The position numbers were made by a program, and so were the translations under genes. A stretch of DNA of 11,473 nt from Bacteroidota bacterium (GTDB lineage Bacteria > Bacteroidota > Ignavibacteria > T3Sed10-11). The stretch spans positions 1 through 11,473 of the forward strand of contig SKXH01000033.1 of assembly GCA_007128495.1 (NCBI GenBank). Direction: 5' to 3'. Positions 1 to 8,408 of this stretch are shown here, one piece after another (position 1 is the stretch's first letter; every line of letters starts with the position of its first letter). Under the pieces are notes generated by a model. The model was not told the DNA's origin. It worked only from the letters and a program-made list of their open reading frames with translations, and searched no databases.

Positions 1-1
1 A

Positions 2-1282
2 TCGTCTAATGATGCAGTATTTCCTTTCCCGGTGCATACAACCGAGCTGGATAACGGTTTAACGATCGTTTCCATACCGTTTGATAGTCCGGGTATTATA
101 GCATATTATACCGTTGTCCGAACGGGCTCACGCAATGAGGTCGAGGACGGATTAAGCGGCTTCGCACACTTTTTTGAGCATATGATGTTCCGCGGCACCG
201 AGCAGTATTCCGCCGATGAATACAACGAGGTATTAAAGCACCTCGGAGCCGACCACAACGCATTCACCACCGATGACTGGACAGGTTATCATATCGTGGC
301 TAATGCGGATGCCCTTGAAAAAATCGTCGAAATCGAATCCGACCGGTTTCAGAACCTTAAGTATTCAGTAGAGGATTTTAAAACCGAAGCGGGGGCAATT
401 CTCGGCGAATATAACATGAACGCCGCTAATCCAATCAGACAGATGTTCGAACGCATTCGGGAGATGGCGTTTAACGAACATACCTACGGTCATACCACGC
501 TCGGCTACCTTGAAGATATAAAAGACATGCCGAACCAATTCGATTACAGCTTGACGTTTTTCGACCGGTATTATCGACCCGAATACTGTACGGTTGTCGT
601 AGCCGGTGATGTTAACCATGAACAGCTCATTGAACTTGCAGAAAAATATTACGGCGACTGGGAACCGGGCACGTGGACGGTTGAGATTCCCGAAGAACCG
701 CCGCAAACAGAAGAAAAGCGTTCCCATATCGAGTGGGGAAGTTCAACCTTGCCGCACATAATGATCGGGTATAAAGTGCCGGAATTCGATGAGAACAACA
801 TCGACATCCCCGCATTGAATATCATAGGCGAATTGCTTTTCTCTCAAAGTGCACCGCTCCACCAAAAACTTGTCGTCGATGAGGAATTGGTAGATTTTAT
901 TTCCGGCGGATATACCGACCGGCGCGATCCGTATTTGTTTACCATCATTAGCCGGATCAAGGGTGAGGATAATGTCGAACGGGTTGAGCAGGAAGTGTAC
1001 GACGCTATCGAAGACTTGCAGCAAAATCCCATATCGCAGGAACGGCTTGACGAGATACAATCATATCTCCGCTACAGTTTTGCGATGGGACTAAACACCG
1101 CAAGTTCGGCCGCCCGAACAGTATCCCATTATATTCAGCTCACGGGCGATTATAATACTATGAATAAACTCTACGATCTGTATGAAAAAGTAACCCCCGA
1201 AGATATTCAACGCGTCGCCCGTGAATACTTCATACCGGAAACGAGATCGGTTGTAACACTTGCTCAGGAGGCAATCCAATGA
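2..1282 (+). CDS. M16 family zinc metallopeptidase, catalytic subunit (5' end outside window)
   Basis: Likely periplasmic or envelope zinc endopeptidase of the pitrilysin/M16B group, degrading peptides inside a clamshell chamber. The inverted zinc motif HxxEH reads HFFEH (His46, Glu49, His50, counting the GTG at 32 as residue 1). The third ligand, Glu126 in GAILGEY, comes 76 residues after the second His, as the family requires. The C-terminal half is the usual inactive M16 domain and lacks the Arg/Tyr pair: the matching stretch reads LHQKLVVDEELV. The frame stays open from the GTG at 32 back to base 2 with plausible family sequence (FPFPVHTTELDNG), so I treat the gene as truncated by the window edge; any signal peptide would be upstream. 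The stop overlaps the next start (ATGA at 1279-1282), implying translational coupling to the partner subunit. The family call is firm; the substrate is unknown. Confidence 0.93.
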   Translation, partial: SSNDAVFPFPVHTTELDNGLTIVSIPFDSPGIIAYYTVVRTGSRNEVEDGLSGFAHFFEHMMFRGTEQYSADEYNEVLKHLGADHNAFTTDDWTGYHIVANADALEKIVEIESDRFQNLKYSVEDFKTEAGAILGEYNMNAANPIRQMFERIREMAFNEHTYGHTTLGYLEDIKDMPNQFDYSLTFFDRYYRPEYCTVVVAGDVNHEQLIELAEKYYGDWEPGTWTVEIPEEPPQTEEKRSHIEWGSSTLPHIMIGYKVPEFDENNIDIPALNIIGELLFSQSAPLHQKLVVDEELVDFISGGYTDRRDPYLFTIISRIKGEDNVERVEQEVYDAIEDLQQNPISQERLDEIQSYLRYSFAMGLNTASSAARTVSHYIQLTGDYNTMNKLYDLYEKVTPEDIQRVAREYFIPETRSVVTLAQEAIQ

Positions 1283-2775
1283 AGACTAAAATTATTTTTT
1301 CCATCGTATTGATCATTTCGCTCGGCCTGTGTCTCTCAGCCGGCACGAAACTCAACTTCACCGAAATTCATCTTGAAGAAAATCCTCTCATTGCGTTTCG
1401 TATAATTGTGGAATCGGGTGCCATCGACGATCCCGAAGGAAAAGAAGGTTTGAACGCGTTAACCGCAGCGACAATTGCGAACGGCGGCACTGGCGATCTC
1501 ACCTTCCGTGATATTCGACAGACATTGTATCCGTGGGCTGCGTCGATCAACGTACATTTCGATAAAGAAATAACCGTGTTTACGGGAAACGTCCACCGGG
1601 ATCATCTTGATGAATTCTATGAGATTTTCTCCGGATTGCTTCTCAATCCGAGATTCGATGAGTCGGATTTCAGAAGAAATAAAACTAATTTGTTAAATTA
1701 CTTGAAAAACACCCTTCGTGGAACCAACGACGAAGAACTCGGCAAGTGGGCATTCCAAACTTTTATGTATGAAAACCATCCATACGGTCACGTCGATGCA
1801 GGGACGGTTCAGGGGCTCGAATCGATCACGCTCGATGATGTGAAAGAATTCTATAAAAGGATGTATACACGCGATAACATCCGTATCGGCATAGCAGGCG
1901 GATATGATAAATCGCTCATCGTTACAATGGATGAGGATTTTGCATCGCTTCCGTCGGGGGGACATCAAAAAGTTGAATTACCTGAACCGAAAGAAATCGA
2001 TGATCTTGAAGTGTTGATCGTCGAAAAACCGAACCGCGCCACTGCAATATCACTCGGTTTTCCCATCGATATCACGCGTGCGGATGAGGATTTTTATCCG
2101 TTGATGGTGGCTAATTCATACTTCGGCGAACACCGTACCTTTAACGGGGTGTTAATGAACGAATTACGCGGCTTACGGGGATTGAACTACGGTACCTATT
2201 CATACATCGAAAACTTTATCCAGCACGGCGGCAGCACGCTGATGCTTCCGAACGTACCGCGCCGGCAGCAATATTTCAGCATCTGGATTCGTCCGGTTGA
2301 ACACGCAACAAACCATTTTGCATTGCGTCTTGCATTGTATGAACTCGAAAAGCTGATCGAAAACGGATTAACAGAGGAAGAGTTCGAAGCCACCCGGGAT
2401 TACATGGTCAACTTTTCCAAACTGTGGACACAAACACTCAGCCGCCGTCTCGGTTATATGATGGATTCGGAGTGGTATGGAACGAATTATTTCATCGATA
2501 AAATCGAAGAGCAGCTTATGGACCTGACAGTCGATGATGTAAATCGTGCTATCCGTGAACATCTTCAGGCCGATAATATAAAAATAGCGGCGGTGACCGC
2601 CAATGCACAGGAATTTAAAAACGCACTTCTTGAAAACAGACCCTCACCGATCTCATATTCGGGTAATGTCGACGACAGTGTTAAAGAAAAAGATGAGATC
2701 GTAAAAAACTACACTCTCAACATTAATCCCGACCGTATTCGGATCGTACCGGTCAGCGAAATGTTTGAGAAATAG
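1279..2775 (+). CDS. M16 family peptidase-like protein, non-catalytic partner subunit
   Basis: A 498-residue exported M16 homologue that is probably the inactive half of a heterodimer with the upstream gene. Residues 1-21 form a signal peptide: basic MKTK, a hydrophobic core, and a likely cleavage site near LSA-G. At the place of the HxxEH motif the protein reads GLNALTAAT, with Ala60, Ala63 and Ala64 at the three zinc-site positions, so it cannot bind zinc in the usual way. The C-terminal domain keeps the Arg/Tyr pair used for substrate binding (Arg297 and Tyr304 in ELRGLRGLNYG). A strong Shine-Dalgarno AGGAGG (1266-1271) lies 7 nt before the ATG, inside the end of the first gene. In known two-chain M16B enzymes one chain carries zinc and the other the R/Y pair, which is the pattern here. 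An intrinsic terminator follows the stop. The peptide substrate cannot be told from sequence. Confidence 0.9.
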   Translation: MKTKIIFSIVLIISLGLCLSAGTKLNFTEIHLEENPLIAFRIIVESGAIDDPEGKEGLNALTAATIANGGTGDLTFRDIRQTLYPWAASINVHFDKEITVFTGNVHRDHLDEFYEIFSGLLLNPRFDESDFRRNKTNLLNYLKNTLRGTNDEELGKWAFQTFMYENHPYGHVDAGTVQGLESITLDDVKEFYKRMYTRDNIRIGIAGGYDKSLIVTMDEDFASLPSGGHQKVELPEPKEIDDLEVLIVEKPNRATAISLGFPIDITRADEDFYPLMVANSYFGEHRTFNGVLMNELRGLRGLNYGTYSYIENFIQHGGSTLMLPNVPRRQQYFSIWIRPVEHATNHFALRLALYELEKLIENGLTEEEFEATRDYMVNFSKLWTQTLSRRLGYMMDSEWYGTNYFIDKIEEQLMDLTVDDVNRAIREHLQADNIKIAAVTANAQEFKNALLENRPSPISYSGNVDDSVKEKDEIVKNYTLNINPDRIRIVPVSEMFEK

Positions 2776-2785
2776 AAAAGACCCG

Positions 2786-2820
2786 ACAGGAGCGGCACTC
2801 ATGTCGCTCCTGTTTCATTT
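2786..2820 (+). terminator. Intrinsic terminator after the M16 operon
   Basis: The arms ACAGGAGCGGC (2786-2796) and GTCGCTCCTGT (2803-2813) pair over 11 bp with one G-U, around a 6-nt loop. They are followed by TTTCATTT. The hairpin starts 10 nt after the M16 stop codon and ends before the aldo/keto reductase Shine-Dalgarno, so it separates the two transcription units. The T-run is interrupted, but the stem is GC-rich. Confidence 0.75.
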
Positions 2821-2850
2821 GTAATTCTCATTGAAAAAACCGGAGGTAGT

Positions 2851-3819
2851 ATGCAGTATCGTAAACTCGGAAAAACAGAATTACAGGTATCGGAAATCGG
2901 CTTCGGGGCATGGGGTATCGGGGGCGAGATGTGGCAGGGCTCCGACGATGATGAATCGATACAGGCACTGCACGCAGCAATTGATGAAGGGGTTACACTC
3001 ATCGATACCGCGCTCGCATACGGCGACGGACACAGTGAACGATTAATAAGCGAAGTATTAAAAGACAGAAGTGAAGAAATAACTGTTGCAACAAAAATTC
3101 CCCCGAAGAACTGGAAGTGGCCCGCCCGGGAAAATGTTCCGATCTCCGAAGTATTTCCGCCCGAATACATTATTGAATGCACAGAAAAAAGTTTGCGCAA
3201 CCTGAAGGTTGATTGCATCGACGTTCATCAGCTTCACGTATGGCACGATAATTTTATGGAGCAGAGCGGGTGGCAGGATGCCGTGGCGAAACTAAAGGAA
3301 GAAGAAAAAATACGATTCTTCGGCGTCTCGGTAAACGATCACCAACCGCAGAATGCAATCAAAGTAGTCGAGCAGAGAATAGCGGACACAGTTCAGGTTA
3401 TCTATAATATTTTCGATCAGTCACCCGAAAACGATCTCTTCCCCGCGTGTATACAAAATAATACGGGAGTTATCGTTCGGGTACCGTTCGATGAGGGGGG
3501 ATTAACGGGCAAGATCACCCCGGATACAACCTTTCCCGAACGTGATTGGCGCAACCGTTACTTCCGGGGAGATCGGAAACAACAGGTGTGGGAGCGGGTC
3601 CAAAAACTCGAGAAACTGCTCGGTAACGAAGCACAAACATTGCCCGAACTTGCATTGCGGTTTTGTCTGTCGCATCCTGCGGTTTCAACCGTTATTCCCG
3701 GTATGCGGACGGTGAAAAACGTTCGTGCAAATTGCGCCGTATCGGACGGACGCCTGCTTTCTGATGAGCTTCGAAACAAATTAAAGAAACATCGCTGGCA
3801 AAGAAACTTTTATGGATAG
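2851..3819 (+). CDS. Aldo/keto reductase
   Basis: A 322-residue cytosolic NAD(P)H-dependent oxidoreductase with the TIM-barrel aldo/keto reductase fold, of normal family length. The catalytic tetrad can be placed as Asp52 and Tyr57 (LIDTALAYGDGHSE), Lys82 (VATKIP) and His129 (DVHQLHVW). The C-terminal cofactor loop is IPGMRTVKNVRAN (282-294), typical of phosphate-binding segments in NADP-using members. The N-terminus MQYRKLGKTELQVSEIGFG is the standard family opening. The ATG has a good GGAGG Shine-Dalgarno (2842-2846, 4-nt spacing), so the start is secure. The gene stands alone between a terminator upstream and a 138-bp gap downstream, so neighbours give no clue to its substrate. The family as a whole reduces aldehydes, ketones and sugar derivatives; I cannot assign the substrate here. 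Confidence 0.92.
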   Translation: MQYRKLGKTELQVSEIGFGAWGIGGEMWQGSDDDESIQALHAAIDEGVTLIDTALAYGDGHSERLISEVLKDRSEEITVATKIPPKNWKWPARENVPISEVFPPEYIIECTEKSLRNLKVDCIDVHQLHVWHDNFMEQSGWQDAVAKLKEEEKIRFFGVSVNDHQPQNAIKVVEQRIADTVQVIYNIFDQSPENDLFPACIQNNTGVIVRVPFDEGGLTGKITPDTTFPERDWRNRYFRGDRKQQVWERVQKLEKLLGNEAQTLPELALRFCLSHPAVSTVIPGMRTVKNVRANCAVSDGRLLSDELRNKLKKHRWQRNFYG

Positions 3820-3827
3820 TTCAGAAA

Positions 3828-3906
3828 GTGCCCGTCACATACCGTATAAAAGTGATCCGGCCCCTACAAGGTCGACCAAAATTTCAATTAATGTTGTGAC
3901 GGGCAC
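3828..3906. repeat. Long-spacer inverted repeat (12-bp perfect arms)
   Basis: GTGCCCGTCACA (3828-3839) is the exact reverse complement of TGTGACGGGCAC (3895-3906), with a 55-nt spacer between. Pairing can extend outward by AAA/TTT (3825-3827 with 3908-3910) if the G at 3907 is bulged. The element fills the first half of the gap between the aldo/keto reductase and hutI. The following TTTTAT would let it serve as a terminator, but a 55-nt loop is far longer than usual. A small palindromic or MITE-like interspersed repeat is as likely. I see no second copy in this window and no clear target-site duplication. Confidence 0.7.
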
Positions 3907-3909
3907 GTT

Positions 3910-3939
3910 TTATCAAGAGCAGGAATACTAAACGATAAT
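3910..3939 (+). promoter_or_regulatory. Possible promoter for hutI-ftcD
   Basis: TTATCA (3910-3915) and GATAAT (3934-3939) resemble sigma-70 -35 and -10 boxes at 18-nt spacing. They lie 18 nt upstream of the hutI ATG and just after the inverted repeat. The -10 matches 5 of 6 consensus bases and the -35 matches 4 of 6. Such matches arise by chance in AT-rich leaders, and the lineage may use different boxes, so this is only a candidate. Confidence 0.25.
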
Positions 3940-3957
3940 AAATATCGAAGTACAACT

Positions 3958-5223
3958 ATGACACATAAAAATCCAACATATACGATCGTTCAAAATATAA
4001 GACAGCTCGCTACACCCGTAACAAACGGTAAACCTTTTCTTCGCGGCAGGAAAATGCGGAACATGGAGACCGTCGATAATGCCGCGGTCGTTATTAATTC
4101 CGATACTATCGAATGGATCGGAAAGGATGCCGATTTACCCGATCAATATTCCGGTAATGCCAATATCATCGATGGAAGCGGCTTAGTTGCATTACCCGGC
4201 TTCGTCGATATGCATACCCATATGGTTTTCGGTGCGACGCGTGAAGAAGAATTTGCAATGCGCTGTTCGGGCGCAACCTATCAGGAGATCGCAGCAAAGG
4301 GCGGCGGCATCAACAACACCGTTCGTTCAACCCGTGAAGCCGACAAATCGAAATTGCGCAAACAAACAATGCGCTTTCTCGACAGGATGATTCGACACGG
4401 TACAACGACCGTCGAGATAAAAAGCGGTTACGGACTCTCGGAAAATGACGAGGTGAAGATGCTCGACGTTATCAAAATGGTCAAAGAAGATCATCTCATC
4501 AACATCGTCCCGACATTTCTCGGTGCCCACGCAATACCGCCGGAATACAAGGAACACCGTGAAGAATACGTCGAACTTGTGTGCAAAAAAATGATACCGT
4601 ATGTAGCAAGGAAAAAACTTACCGGCTTTTGCGATGTCTTCTGTGAGAACGGTTTCTTCACGCTCGAGGAATCACGCCGGATATTGCAAACCGGTATCGA
4701 GTATGGTTTATCGCCTAAGATCCACGCCGATGAGCTTTCACCGCTCGGCGGTTCGGAGCTGGCGGTTGAAGTGAACGCCGTTAGTGCCGATCACCTCGAG
4801 CATATCAGCGATAAAGCAATTGAAATGTTTGCAAAATCGGATGTTATTGCCGGCATGCTGCCGGGCGTCTCATTTTACCTCGGTCACGATTATGCACCCG
4901 CCCGTAAACTGATCGACTCAGGAGCAGTAGTTGCACTCGCAACCGATTTCAATCCCGGCTCGTGTGTCTCGTATTCCGTGCCGCTTATGATGACGATGGC
5001 GTGCACTCAAATGAAAATGACACCGGAAGAAACTCTTACGGCAGCAACAATTAACGCGGCAGCATCATTGAATATCGCTGACAAAGTCGGAAGCATCGAA
5101 AAAGGCAAGCAGGCCGATATCGTGTTTCTGCAAATGCCGAATTATATGTATTTACCCTATCATTTCGGCGAAAATCATGTAGCCGCCGTAATGAAAAGCG
5201 GTACGTGGCTGGAATATCGGTGA
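3958..5223 (+). CDS. hutI: Imidazolonepropionase
   Basis: Third enzyme of histidine degradation: it hydrolyses 4-imidazolone-5-propionate to N-formimino-L-glutamate in the cytosol. It is a 421-residue amidohydrolase-superfamily protein of normal length. The metal and active-site residues are visible: His86 and His88 (DMHTHMVFG), Lys155 in KSGYGLSENDE, His191 in FLGAHAIPPEY, His256 and Glu259 (IHADELSPLGG), His279 (ADHLEH) and Asp330 (ATDFNPGS). The stretches GATYQEIAAKGGGI and DFNPGSC are hallmarks of HutI rather than of other amidohydrolases. The ATG has only a weak GAAG (3947-3950) upstream, but the N-terminus aligns with the usual family opening (a VQNIRQLATP-like segment). ftcD follows 42 nt downstream and uses its product, so the two probably form one operon. 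Confidence 0.96.
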   Translation: MTHKNPTYTIVQNIRQLATPVTNGKPFLRGRKMRNMETVDNAAVVINSDTIEWIGKDADLPDQYSGNANIIDGSGLVALPGFVDMHTHMVFGATREEEFAMRCSGATYQEIAAKGGGINNTVRSTREADKSKLRKQTMRFLDRMIRHGTTTVEIKSGYGLSENDEVKMLDVIKMVKEDHLINIVPTFLGAHAIPPEYKEHREEYVELVCKKMIPYVARKKLTGFCDVFCENGFFTLEESRRILQTGIEYGLSPKIHADELSPLGGSELAVEVNAVSADHLEHISDKAIEMFAKSDVIAGMLPGVSFYLGHDYAPARKLIDSGAVVALATDFNPGSCVSYSVPLMMTMACTQMKMTPEETLTAATINAAASLNIADKVGSIEKGKQADIVFLQMPNYMYLPYHFGENHVAAVMKSGTWLEYR

Positions 5224-5265
5224 ATCATTTTGTTTCTATTTTTTCCCATAATGGAGTAAATTATC

Positions 5266-6918
5266 ATGCAAAAACTTGTCGAATGTGTACCAAACTTTTC
5301 AGAAGGAAGAGACAAATCGATAATCACTAAAATAACAGACAGTATTAAATCGGTACCGGAGGTTACGTTATTGGATGTCGATCCAGGGGAATCTACAAAC
5401 CGAACGGTCGTAACATTCGTCGGCTCACCGGAAGGCGTAGTCGAAGCGGCATTTCAGGCAGCAAAAACCGCATACGAGCTTATCGATATGACCACGCATA
5501 AAGGTGAACATCCCCGCATTGGAGCGGCTGATGTCGTTCCGTTTGTGCCGGTTGCGAATATTACCATGGAAGAATGCGTAGAATTATCGAAGCAATTCGG
5601 TAAACGGGTCGGCGAAGAACTTGGTGTACCTATTTATCTGTATGAAGAAGCCCAACCGAATCCCGACCGCAAGGCGATGCGTCAGATTCGGTCAGGTGAA
5701 TATGAGGGATTAAAGGATAAGATAACAAAATCTGAATGGAAGCCGGATTTCGGCCCGCAGAAATTCGTTTCTAAATCGGGCGCAACCGTAACCGGCGCAC
5801 GGTTCTTTTTAATTGCATACAACGTAAACGTACTCGGTACGAAAAATCAGGCACACCGGCTTGCACTGAATGTTCGCGAGCAAGGCCGTACCGTTGCGAA
5901 ATCAGACGGTTCAAAAGTACAGGAGCCCGGCCGGTTGAAAGCATTAAAAGGTATGGGCTGGTACCTTGACGAATTCAACCTCGCACAGGTATCGATGAAC
6001 CTTGACAATTACAAGATCACACCGCTGCACATTGTATTTGAAGAAATTAAAAAAGATGCTCAGGAGTTGAATGTCGGATTAGCCGGCAGCGAAATCGTCG
6101 GCCTTGTACCGCTTGAGGCGATTCTTATGGCTGCCGATTACTACATCGAGAAGGAAAACTTATTCATCATCGATGAGAAAAACAAAGTACAGCTTGCAAT
6201 CGATCGTCTCGGATTATCTTCAATTCATCCTTTTAAACCGGAAGAAAAGATCATTGAATATATGATCGATCAGGAAACCGACGGGCCCCTCGTCAAAAAG
6301 ACCGTGAGGGAATTTGTTGAAGCAGTTGGCGCCCGTACATCTGCCCCGGGAGGCGGATCGGTTTCTGCATTAATGGGATCGCTCGGCGTAGCACTCGGCG
6401 CGATGGTCGGCTGGTTGACGTACGGGCGCCGGAAATACGAACACCTCGACGGCAAAATGCGCGAAGTAATCCCCCCGCTCGTCGAAATACAAGCAGAGCT
6501 GGTGAAAGGGATCGACCGCGACACCGATGCTTTCAACGATTATATTGAAGCAATCGGTCTGCCGAAAAAAACTGAAGAAGAAAAGGCAAAACGTGCGCAA
6601 GCGATGCAGGAAGGATTAAAGAAAGCAACGCTCGTTCCGTTCCATACGATAGAACTTGTCGACAGAGCCTGGGATCCGATCATCGAAGTTGCGCGGGTCG
6701 GACAGTATTCATCCCGCTCCGACGTCGAAGTCGGTGCAAAGGCAATGGAAGCGGCGGCATTCGGTGCCTATAAAAATGTAATGATTAATCTTGATGATAT
6801 AGAAGATGAAACATTTAAAAAGGATATGACCGATAAGACGTACAAGCTGATGAAACGTGCTGAAGCAAAGTTGCAGGAGTTGACAAAAATAATTACCGGC
6901 AGGACAGGAGATGTGTGA
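5266..6918 (+). CDS. ftcD: Bifunctional glutamate formiminotransferase / formiminotetrahydrofolate cyclodeaminase
   Basis: Finishes histidine degradation. The N-terminal domain moves the formimino group from formiminoglutamate to tetrahydrofolate, giving glutamate. The C-terminal domain converts 5-formimino-THF to 5,10-methenyl-THF and ammonia. The transferase spans roughly residues 1-330, starting MQKLVECVPNFSEGRD, with His82 in HKGEHPRIGAADVVPF at the same number as the catalytic His of mammalian FTCD. A linker leads to the cyclodeaminase at about 343-545, with the glycine-rich TSAPGGGSVSALMGSLG (358-374), a DRDTDAFN segment (418-425) and SRSDVEVGAKAMEAAA (483-498). The 550-residue length matches the full mammalian-type fusion (about 540). 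A GGAG Shine-Dalgarno (5253-5256) precedes the ATG by 9 nt. hutI directly upstream supplies the substrate. Both domains look intact. Confidence 0.96.
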   Translation: MQKLVECVPNFSEGRDKSIITKITDSIKSVPEVTLLDVDPGESTNRTVVTFVGSPEGVVEAAFQAAKTAYELIDMTTHKGEHPRIGAADVVPFVPVANITMEECVELSKQFGKRVGEELGVPIYLYEEAQPNPDRKAMRQIRSGEYEGLKDKITKSEWKPDFGPQKFVSKSGATVTGARFFLIAYNVNVLGTKNQAHRLALNVREQGRTVAKSDGSKVQEPGRLKALKGMGWYLDEFNLAQVSMNLDNYKITPLHIVFEEIKKDAQELNVGLAGSEIVGLVPLEAILMAADYYIEKENLFIIDEKNKVQLAIDRLGLSSIHPFKPEEKIIEYMIDQETDGPLVKKTVREFVEAVGARTSAPGGGSVSALMGSLGVALGAMVGWLTYGRRKYEHLDGKMREVIPPLVEIQAELVKGIDRDTDAFNDYIEAIGLPKKTEEEKAKRAQAMQEGLKKATLVPFHTIELVDRAWDPIIEVARVGQYSSRSDVEVGAKAMEAAAFGAYKNVMINLDDIEDETFKKDMTDKTYKLMKRAEAKLQELTKIITGRTGDV

Positions 6919-6924
6919 ATACCT

Positions 6925-6943
6925 GTGGTTGATGTATAACCAC
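6925..6943. terminator. Weak hairpin between convergent operons
   Basis: GTGGTT (6925-6930) and AACCAC (6938-6943) pair over 6 bp, or 7 with a G-U, around a short loop. It is the only hairpin I see in the 41-nt gap between the ends of ftcD and the second trkH, where both transcripts must stop. No T-run follows on either strand, so it may only be a weak bidirectional terminator. Confidence 0.3.
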
Positions 6944-6959
6944 GAATAATGCGTCTTAT

Positions 6960-8405
6960 TTAAACCTTCCAAAAACCACGCGACAATATAATCATGATCG
7001 TAAACAATTCCAGCCGGCCCATGATCATACAAATTGTAAGCGTCAGTTTTGCAACAGAATGCAGATCGGCGTATGTCTCGGTCGGCCCCACGTCCCCCAA
7101 TCCCGGCCCGATATTACCCATCGCCGAAGCCGCTGCACCGAGTGAACTAAAAAAATCGAGTCCTGTTGCAGAAAGAATAATAGTACCGAAAATAAATACC
7201 GAGACAAAAATAAACACAAATGCCATTATCTCATTTATAACACCCTGGGTAACCTTATGTTTATTCAGCATAAGAGGGATAACAGCTTTCGGGTGCAGCA
7301 TTCGTTTTAACTCATAATAAGTGTTTTTTACCAACAACAAAATTCGAACGATTTTTATACCGCCGGCAGTGGAACCGGACATACCGCCGAAGAACATAAA
7401 CACTAATAACAAAAATTGTACTGCCGGTGCCCAGAGTTCATAATCAAATGAGCCGTAGCCGGTGGTGGTCAATATGGCGACCACCTGAAAAGCAGAGTGC
7501 TCCAGCGCTGTCCAGATCGAATCAAAGGTTGTATTAAATGTGCTGACGGTTACAAAAATAACAGCACCGACTGTAATACCCGCATACCAGCGGAATTCGG
7601 AACTCGTTAACAGCGAATTATAATTACCTTTTAACCACCGGTAATGAAGGACAAAATTGATCCCGGCAAGGAACATAAAAAAAGTGGCAACGACTGTTAT
7701 ATAACTCGAATTGAATCCGCCGATAGATCCATTGCGTGTCGAGTAACCACCCGTTGCCATTGTGGTAAACGCATGGCAAACAGATTCAAACCAGTTCATT
7801 CCGCCGATAAAGTAAAGCACACCGACGACAAGTGTGAATAGTACATATACTTTCCATAATGTTATAGCCGTATCTTTCACCCGCGGTTTCACTTTATCGA
7901 TTGTCGGGCCGGGTACCTCTGCTTTGAACAGCTGCATACCTCCTACACCCAATAACGGCAGCAATGCAATTGATAAAACGATTATCCCCATCCCCCCGAT
8001 CCACTGGATCATACTCCGCCAAAGTAATAAACCACGCGACATGACTTCGATATCATTGAGGATCGTCGAACCGGTTGTGGTAAACCCGGAAATAGACTCG
8101 AACCACGCATCAATAACTCGCGGAATCTCACCGGACAACCAGAACGGAACAGCACCGAATATTCCCATCAAAATCCATCCGAGGGAAACAATGAAAAAAC
8201 CGTCGCGTAAATTTAATTCAACATCCGGATCAAAAAGGAGTCTCCCTGCCAATAATCCCGCTGCAATTGCAATAAATGATGATACAAGCAATGATACATA
8301 GACATCTTCATTCATAAGAAATGAAACCAATGCCGGTAATAGCATTGTACAACCTATAAATACGATAAGATATGCGGCAACGCCTATTGAGGTCCGAATG
8401 TGCAT
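6960..8405 (-). CDS. trkH: TrkH/KtrB-type potassium uptake membrane subunit, canonical filter
   Basis: Inner-membrane, pore-forming subunit of a Trk/Ktr potassium transporter, 481 residues and strongly hydrophobic, built from four M1-P-M2 repeats. The four pore loops are visible with their filter glycines: GFTTTGSTIL (Gly112), TMATGGYSTR (Gly219-Gly220), LTTTGYGSF (Gly316) and AMGNIGPGLG (Gly433). The glycine-rich gating loop GGMSGSTAGGIK (340-351) in the third repeat and GRLELFT (463-469) near the C-terminus are also standard. It begins 3 nt after the stop of the upstream trkH paralogue with no convincing Shine-Dalgarno, so it is probably translated by coupling. The N-terminus lines up without gaps with that paralogue, which supports the ATG start. 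It should work with the TrkA encoded in the same operon. Whether TrkH or KtrB is the better name cannot be settled by eye. Confidence 0.94.
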   Translation of the reverse strand: MHIRTSIGVAAYLIVFIGCTMLLPALVSFLMNEDVYVSLLVSSFIAIAAGLLAGRLLFDPDVELNLRDGFFIVSLGWILMGIFGAVPFWLSGEIPRVIDAWFESISGFTTTGSTILNDIEVMSRGLLLWRSMIQWIGGMGIIVLSIALLPLLGVGGMQLFKAEVPGPTIDKVKPRVKDTAITLWKVYVLFTLVVGVLYFIGGMNWFESVCHAFTTMATGGYSTRNGSIGGFNSSYITVVATFFMFLAGINFVLHYRWLKGNYNSLLTSSEFRWYAGITVGAVIFVTVSTFNTTFDSIWTALEHSAFQVVAILTTTGYGSFDYELWAPAVQFLLLVFMFFGGMSGSTAGGIKIVRILLLVKNTYYELKRMLHPKAVIPLMLNKHKVTQGVINEIMAFVFIFVSVFIFGTIILSATGLDFFSSLGAAASAMGNIGPGLGDVGPTETYADLHSVAKLTLTICMIMGRLELFTIMIILSRGFWKV

Positions 8406-8408
8406 AGA

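Noticed and set aside
1279..1350. Possible lipoprotein signal in the second M16 protein (Cys18 in SLGLC)
   Set aside because: The residues before the Cys (Leu-Gly-Leu) do not fit a lipobox, which needs a small residue at -1; an ordinary signal peptide ending near LSA fits better.
2799..3218. 139-codon minus-strand open frame over the aldo/keto reductase start
   Set aside because: It overlaps the terminator and the catalytic region of a certain gene on the other strand and shows no domain.
7834..8301. 155-codon plus-strand open frame opposite the second trkH
   Set aside because: It is antisense to conserved pore and membrane segments; the Pro/Ser/Asn-rich translation is typical of a frame read opposite a membrane protein.
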